A stretch of 64,000 nt of DNA, from positions 5,483,487-5,547,486 of the forward strand of contig NC_060970.1 of the NCBI RefSeq assembly GCF_910589235.1, in the 5' to 3' direction. Under the pieces are notes generated by a model that saw only the letters and a list, made by a program, of their open reading frames with translations, made no database searches and was not told the DNA's origin. Source of the DNA: Vespa crabro. Its lineage: Eukaryota > Arthropoda > Insecta > Hymenoptera > Vespidae. Positions 26,927 to 37,952 of this stretch are shown here, in pieces (position 1 is the stretch's first letter; each line of letters starts with the position of its first letter). Made by a program: the position numbers and the translations under genes.

Positions 26927-27826
26927 TATCCCTGAGGCCGACGTCACCGTGGTAGCCGTTATTGTAGCTGCCGAGGATGACCTCTTCGGCGGGCCACCGA
27001 CGATACCACGGAGGACGTCGTGGCCAAGGATTTTTTCACGTACACTCGGTATGCACCAAATCTTGATTGGTTCTCATCGAACCTCTCTGTAGCTATGAGC
27101 GACTGACTTTCGCCGGTTGCTCGAGCTCAGTTCGAGGTTCTCTTTTTTATAAAAATGTTTAACACCCTTCTTTTATTTATTTATTTATTTCCTTTTTTTT
27201 TTCTTTTTTTAGGATCGATAAAAACATGAGAGTTTAAATAGTTTTGTATATCTTTCGTAGTATCTTCTTCTTGATCTTTTGCTACCTCCTTCAGTCATAT
27301 TTGTTTATTTTCTTTTTAAATTTTAATCTGTGATGATTAACAAAGTTTTAGATTTCTGGATTTTTCTAAAAATGAAGAAAAGTAATCATTTTTCTAAACC
27401 ATTACTCCATATATCCTTATTCTCCATATATCTATTCCTTTTTTTTCTTTTTTTAGGTTATGACGTATCTCCAATTGCCTGGACTCGTGCCAAAACAGTC
27501 TGCAATATTACCACGGCACACTGACGTAGCTATCCTCTTCTTTCTTTGTTTTGTGTTTTTATTTCTTATAATTTTACTTAGATACTATCTGGCTTCGACC
27601 AATCAAACCTTTATGTTAAACAATTCTTCATTATTTTTATCATAATCATTGTCGTCATCATTTTGCAGATTCGAAAGTACAAAATAGAGACGGCTGAGAG
27701 AAAGATTTGATCAAGTTTTTGATGTTAACGAATTGAAAAAAATAAGAACGAGAGGGAATAGAAGAAGGTTAATGAAAATGTTCGATGGTAATTGACAAGT
27801 GAACAAAATGATTTATCAAACAACTA

Positions 27827-27827
<1 letters not shown>

Positions 27828-27866
<39 letters not shown>
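27828..27866. repeat. (AT)n microsatellite
   Basis: Pure AT run in a Mob2 intron. Confidence 0.95.
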
Positions 27867-27870
<4 letters not shown>

Positions 27871-29372
27871 AGTAGAATATTTTATTCACTTGTCAAAGTC
27901 ACAGAAAGTAAATAAACAAACAAACACGTAAAAAAAAGATCGGTAGCGAGCACCGACAAATATAATGTTCTCGCCGTCTCTGAGACAACGAGAGACTGAC
28001 GTCCTCGTGGAGGCTTCGTATGCGACTGCCGAGAAAAAGAGAGAGAGAGAGAGAGAGAGATTCGACGCGTACCAGTTCTGGTCCTACACCGCATCATGAC
28101 GCCGCGACTCTGCAGCGAATGCTGGAGTATTCCCGGAAGATCCAGAAAAATATCATTTTATTAGTTAATGCATGTGTGCGCGTGTGCACATATATAAATA
28201 TAAAATAATTTTCATATGAATTTTTATTAAACGATTTGTTATAATGTATTATATATATAATATGATATTGAAGGATATATAAGAAATGAAGAAAAGGGCG
28301 GATGAAAGGGAAGAGGGGATAGAGATGAGGCAAGAGAGCGGCAATGCGACGGTGGTTGCGCCGCCAATGGATCAGCTGTGAACCGGCAACTAAGTCAGCT
28401 GACTGTTCGACCCCTCCCCAACTTCCTACCTGTTTCACAGCCTCATACACACTGAGAGATAGTCTCTCTGCGACAATCAATATTCCGCTCTTATTTTGCG
28501 GCGCTCCTTTAAACACTCATTTTTTTATACTTATTACAATAATACGTGTTTGTGAATATAAAAACATGCACGCGCACATATATGTATGATCATTAGGAAT
28601 GAAAGAATGTTTGATTGTATGGCAATGCAAATAATCTTAAATTTCATCTATAATTTAATTAATAATCATATAAGATAGTTAACTAGAAACAGAAAAATGC
28701 TTAACAATTTTGAAAGAATAATGAGAAGATTTAAATACGGCGCCTTTTTTTAAAGAGGGCGTGGTATGTCACGTGGTTATCCACACTACTTTCTCATCGA
28801 TTATTCGCTCGATATCCAACAATTTCTTTTTTCCTTCTTCACAAAATACCGAACACAAAATTCTTTTAATTCCATTATGGAGAATAATTTGTTTAGTTGA
28901 CGTGGAAGAGATATATAACTTAAACTATTATTAGTCCTTCTATTAAACAATATGTTTTCCTAGTAAAAGGATGAAAGAAAAGAATATAATGACAGAGAAG
29001 AGAAGCAAAAAGAAAGACAAAAAACAAATATCAAGTTGAATGGAAAGTGAAGATCCTTTGGCGCCAGGATTCAATCGAACTTGTTTTCCTTTCAAGCAGT
29101 TAAGGGATTACGAGAGGGAGAAGAGACGAGAAAATAAAAGACGATCGATGTTAAGAATGGCGCCTTCCTGGCGCCTCTCTTCATCACGCTCGAGACATTA
29201 TTTCGTCCTACACGTTTGTTTACCAACGTCATTCTACTACCATAGTTTTATCTCCATCGTCGATGCATTCTAACATTAAAAGACTATTCTTATTGCCGTC
29301 ATCATATTTCCTCTCAAACGATTGTTATTTTCCCATCGATCTCGCCAGAAACATAACCTTTTGTTTAGTCTA

Positions 29373-29375
<3 letters not shown>

Positions 29376-29420
<45 letters not shown>
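29376..29420. repeat. (AT)n microsatellite
   Basis: AT run in a Mob2 intron. Confidence 0.95.
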
Positions 29421-29423
<3 letters not shown>

Positions 29424-30028
29424 GTAGAATATAGTTACTTTCTTTTCCTCATCCCAACTCTCTATTTTCTCTTTCACAACTCTCTTCCTTTTCCTTTTTT
29501 CTTCTTACGATATATTTATTAACAATCGTGTTCGTGTTCCTCAAGGGTTTCATCTTTTTTTCATAGAGGTTACTTAGAAAGGTATCCTAGCTTGAAGAGA
29601 CTGATATATAAAGTTACTTGTAGAATAGCGCGTTTGGAAAATAAACAATAAATAAAAAATGAGATATTGTTTCTCATTATAACCTTAATTACGAGATAAA
29701 AGTATATGTAATGTATTTGTTATGATGAAAGGAATGTGATTTAAATGTTGATATTACAAAAAATAAAAAAAAAGGAATATGTATAGAAAGTAATATTATC
29801 GATTTGGCTAAAATTAAAGCAAAACCATTTAATTAAGCCGAGTGTAACAGCTTACGAGAGTAACAACGATTATTTCTTTTTTACGATAACCCTTTCTATT
29901 TCCTTTTTTTTTCTAAATTGACTCGAGAATTTTCCATACTGTGAAAGTTCTCGTTACACTCTCACGGTCGTCGAGATATCACGAGAAAGTAATCGAGGAA
30001 AACCATGACTCGAACAATAACGAAAGTG

Positions 30029-30029
<1 letters not shown>

Positions 30030-30062
<33 letters not shown>
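30030..30062. repeat. (CT)n microsatellite
   Basis: CT run in a Mob2 intron. Confidence 0.95.
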
Positions 30063-30065
<3 letters not shown>

Positions 30066-31398
30066 ATACATGGACGATAACCAGTGGGAGGAGATTACTC
30101 TCAATATATTTAATTGCTGTCAAGGTAATTATGTAAAATCAGTTAGCCTAACTTCGCGATATCGTATTCTTGACAATGACAAATCGTTTAGAATGTTTTC
30201 TCTTGCAGATTATCACGAATTTCCATTCGATTGTGATATTATGAATTTGCCGCTTTTCTATTTGTAACTAGAGACATCACGTAACCCGTCTTACAATTTT
30301 AAATGTAATATTTTCCATTTCTATTAAATATTTTTATGACAATAAAGATAAATATTAATGACGAATGTCAATTTTGATTCGAAGATTTTAAAGATCACAT
30401 AGTTTTACAAGAGTGAAGTTCGCTTAAGCCAATGGTACCTCTTCTTACTCGGGGCCAAATATTGACTTAACCTTAATCGTAGAACATATCATTGGCGCCG
30501 CGGAAGATTTCTAGACGACGTAATAATACTGCGTCATCTACATAAATATATATCCGAACCAATGATTCTACGAAATTCATCGATGTCGGTAGGTTATATT
30601 ATTTTTTTCTTTTCTTTAAAGGGAGGAGAAACAATACCAATTACACGATAATACGATTCGAATTGGAACAAAATTCTTAGTGACTTTAAACTGTTGCATA
30701 AATTTTATGCTTTCTCAATATTTATAAATAAAAGCAAGCTTTTAAAATCACGTATCTCATTTTATCGAAACAAGAAGTTCTTTCGAGCATTCATTAAAGA
30801 CATGTCATATGTATACCTGTTACGTCACAGAGTTGGAAAAAGTTAAGATGTAGATAATCTAACGGGCACACAATAAAGAAGCTGTATGGTTGAGTACAAT
30901 ATTTACACTGTTCAAACTAATATTTACTCTTAACTTATTAATTTCTTCGTAAACAAATTTTCTTCTTCGAACAACCTTCGGATATCACGCGCGCTCACGC
31001 GAAACCAATACCATTAAATATATACATACAAACCAGATAAATAAATATCAATCGATCAGACATTCACACATTTTTGTTACATCATCTTTTTATCTCTCCA
31101 ATTTCTGCTATCGAGATTAAAAAAAGATAAAACAATTAATTACATATAGAGATAACTATAACCAAGTAAGTTAGTAAGCTAAGTTGGTCGTTGTACTTGT
31201 CACGCGATTGGCCGAGCAAGTTCACACACTTAAAATAATGATAATAACAATAAAAATAATAAGAAGAAGAAGAAAAAGAAAAAGAAGAAGCGAAAAATGA
31301 TCGGTAAAGAGGAGATCCTCCGTGATCGACTGAACCGAAACTGGAAAGGTGGGGGTAGGGGGAAGGAGTAAGACAGAGAAAAAGAGAGGGGGACTGAC

Positions 31399-31493
31399 CT
31401 GCAGAAGCACGTGACCGTGTCCTCGACATCGATGGAAAGCGAAGGGTCGATGGCGGAGTATTTCAGGACCTTCCTGCTCCCAAGACCGAACAT
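31399..31493 (-). CDS. Mob2: Mob2 alternative first coding exon B
   Basis: ATG at 31493-31491 opens MFGLGSRKVLKYSAIDPS and continues to FC plus two bases before the donor TGCAG|gtcagt. Phase 2 matches exon 24952, giving ...TCFC-R-KARRKEKD and a 255-residue Mob2. The exon is clearly more GC-rich than its flanks and non-repetitive, which favours genuine coding sequence. A GCACGTGAC E-box lies within it. Confidence 0.7.
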
Positions 31494-31591
31494 AAGGACG
31501 ACGAACGAAGAAAAGCAACGACGAGTTGTTGCTTTTATTATTCGAGATTAATTCGAAAATTGAACGTTCGTTAGAAAGAAGAGGGGGAAAT

Positions 31592-31596
<5 letters not shown>

Positions 31597-31642
<46 letters not shown>
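31597..31642. repeat. (GA)n microsatellite
   Basis: GA run just upstream (on the - strand) of Mob2 exon B; it could lie in its promoter. GA runs can bind GAGA-type factors in insects; use here is inference. Confidence 0.95.
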
Positions 31643-31646
<4 letters not shown>

Positions 31647-32073
31647 AAGAAAGATGAAAGAATAAAAAAAGGGGGATTTAGGAACGATTCCGGTTGGTCC
31701 TCCGACCAACGTTCACCGCGAACGCCACAGCAACGAAACGTAGACTGACGTAGCCGTTCTCCAAGCGTTCGCCAGGTACCACTACCACTACCACTACTAC
31801 TACTACACTACCATCACGATTTTCTCTCATTCGAGGAGAGGAACGCCTATCTAACGCCTCTTGTGTACTCTACCAACACGATCAGTTTTATAAAGAAAGA
31901 GAGAGAGAAAGAAGAGTCAGGTGTATGTATATATATATATGATTTGTGAGGTTTCGTTTTATAGAGAGAACACAACACTCAAGAATTTTTTTCTTACTCC
32001 AGCGTTTAGAAAATATGTGTGTATGTGTACACGTCTTTACCTAACTTCAACTATAATGTAATTAAACATAAGT

Positions 32074-32108
<35 letters not shown>
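32074..32108. repeat. (CT)n microsatellite
   Basis: CT run in a Mob2 intron. Confidence 0.95.
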
Positions 32109-32110
<2 letters not shown>

Positions 32111-33423
32111 TGGTGAAGCCAAACAAGTTCTGGAGCAGGAAAACAAGATCTTATACTCTTTCAATACTACTTTTTTCCTTAGAAATCATTTACGTTACAA
32201 TACAATGTTGTTTTGTAGATAGCGTGAAAAAGAAGAAAAGGATCATTGTGAATGGAAAAGTTAACTGACATTTGATTACAAAGTATGATGAAAAGTATTG
32301 TGAATGTAAGATATATGCAAGCGTAGAAAGAAAATGGAAGAAAAAGAAATAAAGAAAAGATTTTTATCGCGGTCGGTAACAACGTATTCTATCTTACCAA
32401 CGGATCGTCTCAATAAATACTACATTTAGAATTAACGTTATTATAAATATTTGTGCTTATGCTTGTATATACATACGTATACGTTAACAAACATATATGT
32501 ACGTTTTTCTTAGAATCACAAAGAATTCAAGAGTTATCGCAATTTCGTTTAATTAATGAGACTGATCGAAGTATTACTTTGGAAAATATTGGAATTTGTG
32601 AAGGAAACAATTGACATCGTACAGTTTTAATATGGCGCAATGCGTTTGCAGATCGTCGACCTAAACTCTTCCACCACTGTTCGAGTCGCCATTCACAATC
32701 GGATAAAATGTGAATTCATGTAAATTAATGCCTCTCATAAGCGCGAGTTGATCTTTGTCGAGGTCGATTATTTTTGTCCGAGTCGTATTATCGTGCACGT
32801 TTAGCTCGTTCGCAAAATGACGTTTATTCATTCACGAATATCCTTGCCAAGAAAATAGTCGACATTATACATGATTTGTGAAAAATGAGCGCATAAGAAG
32901 ATAATGAGGACGGCTATGAATGTCACGGAAATGTGACGACAACTTAAGTCGTTTTGTATTCCCTAGACTGAAAGGCAGATCACATTTAATAAGACATTTT
33001 TTTCAATTTACTCTTACAAATCAATATACATATATATAGATAGATAGATAAGGTTAGACAGCAAAACCGAAACTTTCGATATTACAGCGATCACAATATC
33101 GATAATAATACACGTTAAGCCAAGAACGATAACACACACACAAAAATGTATTAGTAAAGTCTACGTCATCGAGTAGAAAACCGCGATAAAATTTATCGCA
33201 AAAAGGTGCGCGGTTGAGTATACTTTATGCTATTTTCTACTTTAGATATTTACTTGGTATTTTGAATTTTTAATGATCTTATATCTTCTATAATTTTTTT
33301 AATTTTAAAGCAATACATTGACTTATTAAAAATTATAGCAATCACGAATAAAATAATCATTTGTTCGTTAATAAAATATTTTTATAATTTTATTCTTGGA
33401 TAAATTCTGTCTACCTGTATGTG

Positions 33424-33427
<4 letters not shown>

Positions 33428-33460
<33 letters not shown>
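33428..33460. repeat. (GA)n microsatellite
   Basis: GA run in a Mob2 intron, followed by a CACGTG E-box near 33468. Confidence 0.95.
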
Positions 33461-33463
<3 letters not shown>

Positions 33464-34576
33464 AGGAGCCACGTGTGATTCATCGAGGAAGCCTCGATCA
33501 CACACCGCGAAAGACCACTCGAATGTGAGTCATCGTTCTCTTCGGTTTCGAACCAGCAAACCCATCGATTGTTCTCACTTTCTGTCTTTCAATAACGTAA
33601 AAAGAGAGAAATTTTTCTAACAAAATAAACTCTTTCTTTCTCCTCAATTTTTATATTCGTTAAAAGAATATAAAGAGAAAAAGAAAAGAAAAACAATGAG
33701 AGTGTGTGTGCGTGCGTGGGCATGCGTATAGGTTTCTTGCGCACGCGTATATTGCAGAAGAAAATGTCTCGCAATAATGATACATCGATAATAAACGATA
33801 CATCGTTTTCGTTGTCCTCTTTAAAGATAGCCAATACCTTAGATATGTATTTATTAATGTTACCACTCGATTTTAAATTATCTTGTATAAAATGTAATAC
33901 GAGTAATTAATAAAATCGATATATAGATCGATTTTGAAGTTAACAGTTCGATTGGTATTCGAGTTTCATTCGAAGTTATCGATTATTCAGTTACATTGAA
34001 GAACACTCGAAATAGTCGACCCTGAAATTGGTCCATGCAACTCTCTATCGTATAATATATATTTTTCTTTTAGAATATAGATTATATTGTTAGAAATAAA
34101 TTTATATATAGAAAGTTTATAATAGTTGTATATAATATTGGAATGATACTTTAATTATAACAAAAGCATGATTGAGAGTCTTTGAATCTATTACATATAC
34201 ATACATATGTATTATATGTATACCTATGTACAAGAAGCTTTCTTTTTTCGTCCAACGAGGCGATGTCTCGAAGGCGTTAAATCAATAAAAGATTCGCCTT
34301 GACCAGGACAACGGTGTAACGAAATGAAATAATCGCTTTTCGAAGGTCTATCTCTTTATAAAAAAGAAAACAAAAATACGAAATTTCAACAACGTTAAAT
34401 TTTTCGCGCGCTTCTATTCTTTTGAATTTCGCGCCGAAACAAAACAACACAACTACAATCACTCTACCCTACTCGACTCGAAATTATTTTAACTGAAATT
34501 CGTTTAATGATAAAAATGTTATTGTATTTATAGGACGAATAAGTTGGTGTGAATTTGAGTATTGATCGGATAAGTA

Positions 34577-34627
34577 ATGTACATACATACATACATACAT
34601 ACAGACGGACAGACATACATACATACA
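34577..34627. repeat. (ATAC)n microsatellite
   Basis: Tetranucleotide run interrupted by GACGGACAGAC in a Mob2 intron. Confidence 0.95.
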
Positions 34628-35024
34628 ACGTCGTTTTCGAAAGAAAAAAATCAAATGGAAAAATCGAAGGAAAATTTTTAAGGAAGCCAACCTTAAGGAT
34701 GCGCATGCTGCTAATCCAATGACACAGAGACTTTCGCACAAGCTTTGTTGGTAATTCAATAATAACACTCGACGGAAATGAGATTAAGGTGACTTTCTGT
34801 GCTCCGGGAGTGTTACACGCATTAACTTATTCTATTAGAAAATCTTCGAAATTGTTCGTCGTCCTTTCGTAACTTCCATCATTTCAAAAATCAATGTAAC
34901 AATTGGGAATTTAAAAATTTCTTGAATTTATTTTTTCTTCTTATCTTCCATCCTGATAAAACGTGATATTTATTGACGAAAAAGCGATCGAAAGGTTTAC
35001 GTAAGTTCGTTAACAGGTAACATA

Positions 35025-35060
<36 letters not shown>
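35025..35060. repeat. (CA)n microsatellite
   Basis: CA run in a Mob2 intron. Confidence 0.95.
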
Positions 35061-35061
<1 letters not shown>

Positions 35062-35818
35062 CAAAATAGCTTTTCCGTCCGTACATACATCGATAGCTCG
35101 GCAAAGAGCGAGGAGAGGAAGGGAGAGACAAGGAAAAGGAAGGCTCGCGCACTTATTCAACATTTTGTCCTTTGCACGTTAACTTTGCGTCGTCATCGTT
35201 GCTAGTCTGCCATATAAAATATATCCTGTTTATCACAACGCAAAGTTTTCTTTTCTATTTATATACAGTTCTTTTTATATCGAAGAAACTCAAAATCCAA
35301 GAACACCGATAAAGAAGAAAAAAACGTATAAATGTTTGATAATAAGTACTTTGTGATATACACGTTCACCACCGAAGTAGTTTCCATTTAAATTTAATTG
35401 AAAAAAGAGGTGAATGAAAATAAAAAGAAACAATTCATTATATGCCTTGATAATAATAATAATAAAAGAAAGATAGCTGATTTTTCCGGTCGAAAATATA
35501 ATGGTTTACATTTTTTTTTTGCTTCTCTTTTAACTTCAGAAAAAAATCCAAGATATATCGGAGTTCATCCACCGAGCGCTATCACAATACTGAACTCTCT
35601 CATAGATTATTTCAGAGATCATATTATTTATGAAAATGTTAAATTCGATTTTGGATATTGAAATTATTTCGACAAGAACTCGTTGCTTGATCTCCCCAAT
35701 TAATTCCCTTGAGGAATTCTCCAAAAAGAAAATACAAAAATACAACAATGAAAAAAATGGAAGAGAAACACAGAGGTTAGGAAAGCCATTCATCAAGAAT
35801 AACCTTCAAATGCATTTA

Positions 35819-35896
35819 TCGATCATCATCACCATCATCACCATCGTCATCATCATCATCATCATTATCATCATCATCATCATCATCATCATTATC
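35819..35896. repeat. (ATC)n trinucleotide array
   Basis: ATC repeats with ACC and GTC variants, about 115 bases 3' of the Mob2 exon C donor. Confidence 0.95.
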
Positions 35897-36011
35897 CTTT
35901 AGCAAACTTTCTCCTACATAAACGAGGATAATAATTCCTGTCGAAGGATATATGTATATATACGTTGATAAAGGCAATTTCATTGTCATTTTTGTTTGAA
36001 AACTAACTTAC

Positions 36012-36073
36012 CCCATAAACCAATCCACGGTATCGCGGAGATACTCGGGTAACCTATCCAGCTTGGATGATTT
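36012..36073 (-). CDS. Mob2: Mob2 alternative upstream exon C
   Basis: The frame reads KLDRLPEYLRDTVDWFMG up to the donor ATGGG|gtaagt. Phase 2 joins exon 24952 to give DWFMG-KARRKEKD. This closely resembles the start of mammalian MOB2 (MDWLMGK), so the exon is very likely the ancestral first exon. Here the initiator Met of mammals is replaced by Val (GTG), and the frame is closed upstream by TGA at 36076-36074. Translation must therefore start in a further upstream exon joined inside this stretch, or at the internal ATG that forms MGKARRK across the junction. The 5' boundary given is the limit of the open frame, not a mapped splice site. Confidence 0.65.
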
Positions 36074-36146
36074 TCAGGCGGATCACAGTGTCGAGAGGGT
36101 GAAAGTAGCGCGAAGGAGAGCGGAGAAAAACAAAATAAATTCACTA

Positions 36147-36190
36147 TCTCCCTCTCTCTCTTTCTCTCTCTCTCTCTTTCTCTCTCTGCT
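36147..36190. repeat. (CT)n microsatellite
   Basis: CT-rich run with TTT interruptions directly upstream of Mob2 exon C on the transcribed strand (a GA run there). Confidence 0.9.
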
Positions 36191-36556
36191 GCTTTAATAT
36201 ATGTGTGTGTGTATATATATATATATATGCGTGATTTTCTTTCTCCCTCTATCTCTCTCTTTCCGTATGATGCCACTTCTCCTCCTCCTCCACTAGTGGC
36301 AGCAGCAGCAGCAGGCGGCGCACGTTTCGCGATCTCGCGAAATCTAACATGGCGAAGTTCCTCTATTGTCACCTGTTCCCGTCATGCCTCGCTAGCCCTC
36401 ACGAAAAATATTCGAGCTAAGCGGCGTACGACGAAAAACTAAATACACCGATCACTTTCTTTTTTTTCACATTTGTCTCTTTCTCTCCTTCTATTTTCTA
36501 TTTTTTTCTTAATTCTCAAATTAGTTTTACGAAAACAAAATCACACTAAGGAAAAT

Positions 36557-36627
<71 letters not shown>

Positions 36628-36632
36628 GGAAG
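36557..36632. repeat. (GA)n microsatellite
   Basis: GA run with AAA and CGA interruptions in the Mob2 5' flank. Confidence 0.95.
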
Positions 36633-37850
36633 GAGAGAAAAAGGAATAATACACCATACACAGAAATTCACGGTTCGTCGAACCGACCTTAACAGTTTTT
36701 TCCCTCAATCCATTCGTTTCTTATATTAATTAATATTTCTAAAGATTTTTTTCTCTATCAATTGGAAAATAACCGAGGCGAACTTTACTCGCCACTCACA
36801 GCTGATCATACGAATCTTTTCTATCGCTTCGCTCGTACAAGACTGAACTGTTCGTTCGAGATGTCACCAGAGCGCAGTGTGTACGCAGCGCCTTGATACC
36901 GAAGATTGTACTGCCGTCTATATAATACCGCCTATTTTGAATCTTCTATCGATGATCGATCTTTTTTTGCTCCTTTTTGTAATTCATTTGTATCTACGCA
37001 CATTCATTTCTTTTTATTTCTTTTTTCTTCCATTTAAATTATTTGCAAATTTAATTAGATCATTGATTTATATTGATATAATTATTTTTCCAGATGGCGG
37101 TAGGAACTACAAATGTTATTATACACTTTACGTAGAAATGATCATTGAAATTTATCACAGATGGCGTCTCAGTGTAATTGATTACTTCGAATGTTCCTCT
37201 ACGTTTCATTGATTTTATTAGTTTCTTTGTGTTTGAAAGATATTATAGTTTAGAATAAACAGTCTGTGGGTGTTTGTCTTTAAATGCGTGATACTCGTTA
37301 ATAAAAACTAGTAATGGTTGCATAGTTCTACAAAATTATTTATTTTCAAATAAATTATGAAGAAGAATAATTAGCTGGTTTCCCAAAAATGAAGAAGTTC
37401 CAATTGAATTAGATTTAACTGATCAGCGATGAGGGCATAGAGATAGCTCATAGAAGTGACAAAGATCTAGTCTTATCAACACTTATATAATCAGTAAATG
37501 CAATAACAGAGCATTTTGCATTTTATTCCAATATTTTATTTTCCCATATCAGAGAGATTGATGAATTTCTTATAAAATCGCTTTCTATTTGCTTCCTATC
37601 AACTTTTATTTTTATTTAAAATTACTATATTATTTGTTATAAAAATTTTCTTTTCTTACTTATCATATAAAATTATTTTTCAATAACCGGATATATGAAA
37701 AAGAAATTCATATGATTGTAATAATAATTGTGACATAATAATACAAATAATAATAATAAAAAGGATATTATAGTGACTTTACATAATAAATAAATATTGT
37801 AACGTTGTAAAGTCTGTAACGTTATATAAAGTATTCTGCATATACTATAT

Positions 37851-37894
37851 AATAATAATAATAATAACAATAATAATAATAATAATAATAATAA
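37851..37894. repeat. (AAT)n array
   Basis: AAT units just 3' of the vitellogenin-receptor gene. Confidence 0.95.
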
Positions 37895-37952
37895 GGAATT
37901 CAATCTCTTTCTTCATCGATAAGATTGTTCTTTTCATTATTTTATTCTTACT

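Larger units (their letters stand above)
26927..31398 (-). other. Mob2 intron region
   Basis: A 4.5 kb intronic stretch between alternative first exons. It contains AT, GA and TC microsatellites, several GGCGCC palindromes (28740, 29058, 29159, 29171, 30494), a CACGTG E-box near 28764 and a coding-like patch near 27965-28160. No exon is confidently called here. Confidence 0.5.
31494..36011 (-). other. Mob2 intron region
   Basis: 4.5 kb of mostly AT-rich sequence with many GA/CT, CA and ATAC arrays. Short open frames are present on both strands, but none has splice signals in the phase needed to join Mob2, and none resembles a family I know. Confidence 0.5.
36074..37952. other. Mob2 5' flank and intergenic DNA
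   Basis: About 1.9 kb between Mob2 exon C and the vitellogenin-receptor stop. It contains a GCA/GCG-rich patch at 36290-36340, CT and GA arrays and an AAT array. A further upstream Mob2 exon may lie here, but I cannot identify it. Confidence 0.45.

Noticed and set aside
28020..28208. Arg-Glu-rich + strand protein
   Set aside because: The Arg-Glu part is a GA microsatellite and no donor follows. The possible flanking coding patch is kept only as a low-interest finding.
28094..28516. A - strand frame starting MFKGAPQNKSG as another Mob2 first exon
   Set aside because: Its only good donor (GAAACAG|gtagga) leaves phase 0, which would not join Mob2 exon 24952 (phase 2) in frame.
29040..29273. 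77-codon + strand frame starting MESEDPLAPGF
   Set aside because: The start context is ordinary and the first half looks polar and plausible, but there is no homology that I recognise and no donor. It was not strong enough to call.
29941..30267. 108-codon + strand frame
   Set aside because: It needs a non-ATG start, crosses a CT microsatellite and has no splice signals or recognisable domain.
34464..34768. - strand frame with MRILKVGFLKNF as a Mob2 first exon
   Set aside because: No donor in phase 2; the remainder of the frame is driven by an ATAC repeat.
36203..36442. Ala-rich frames at a GCA/GCG patch
   Set aside because: Repeat-driven frames on both strands, with neither a consistent donor nor the Mob2 phase.
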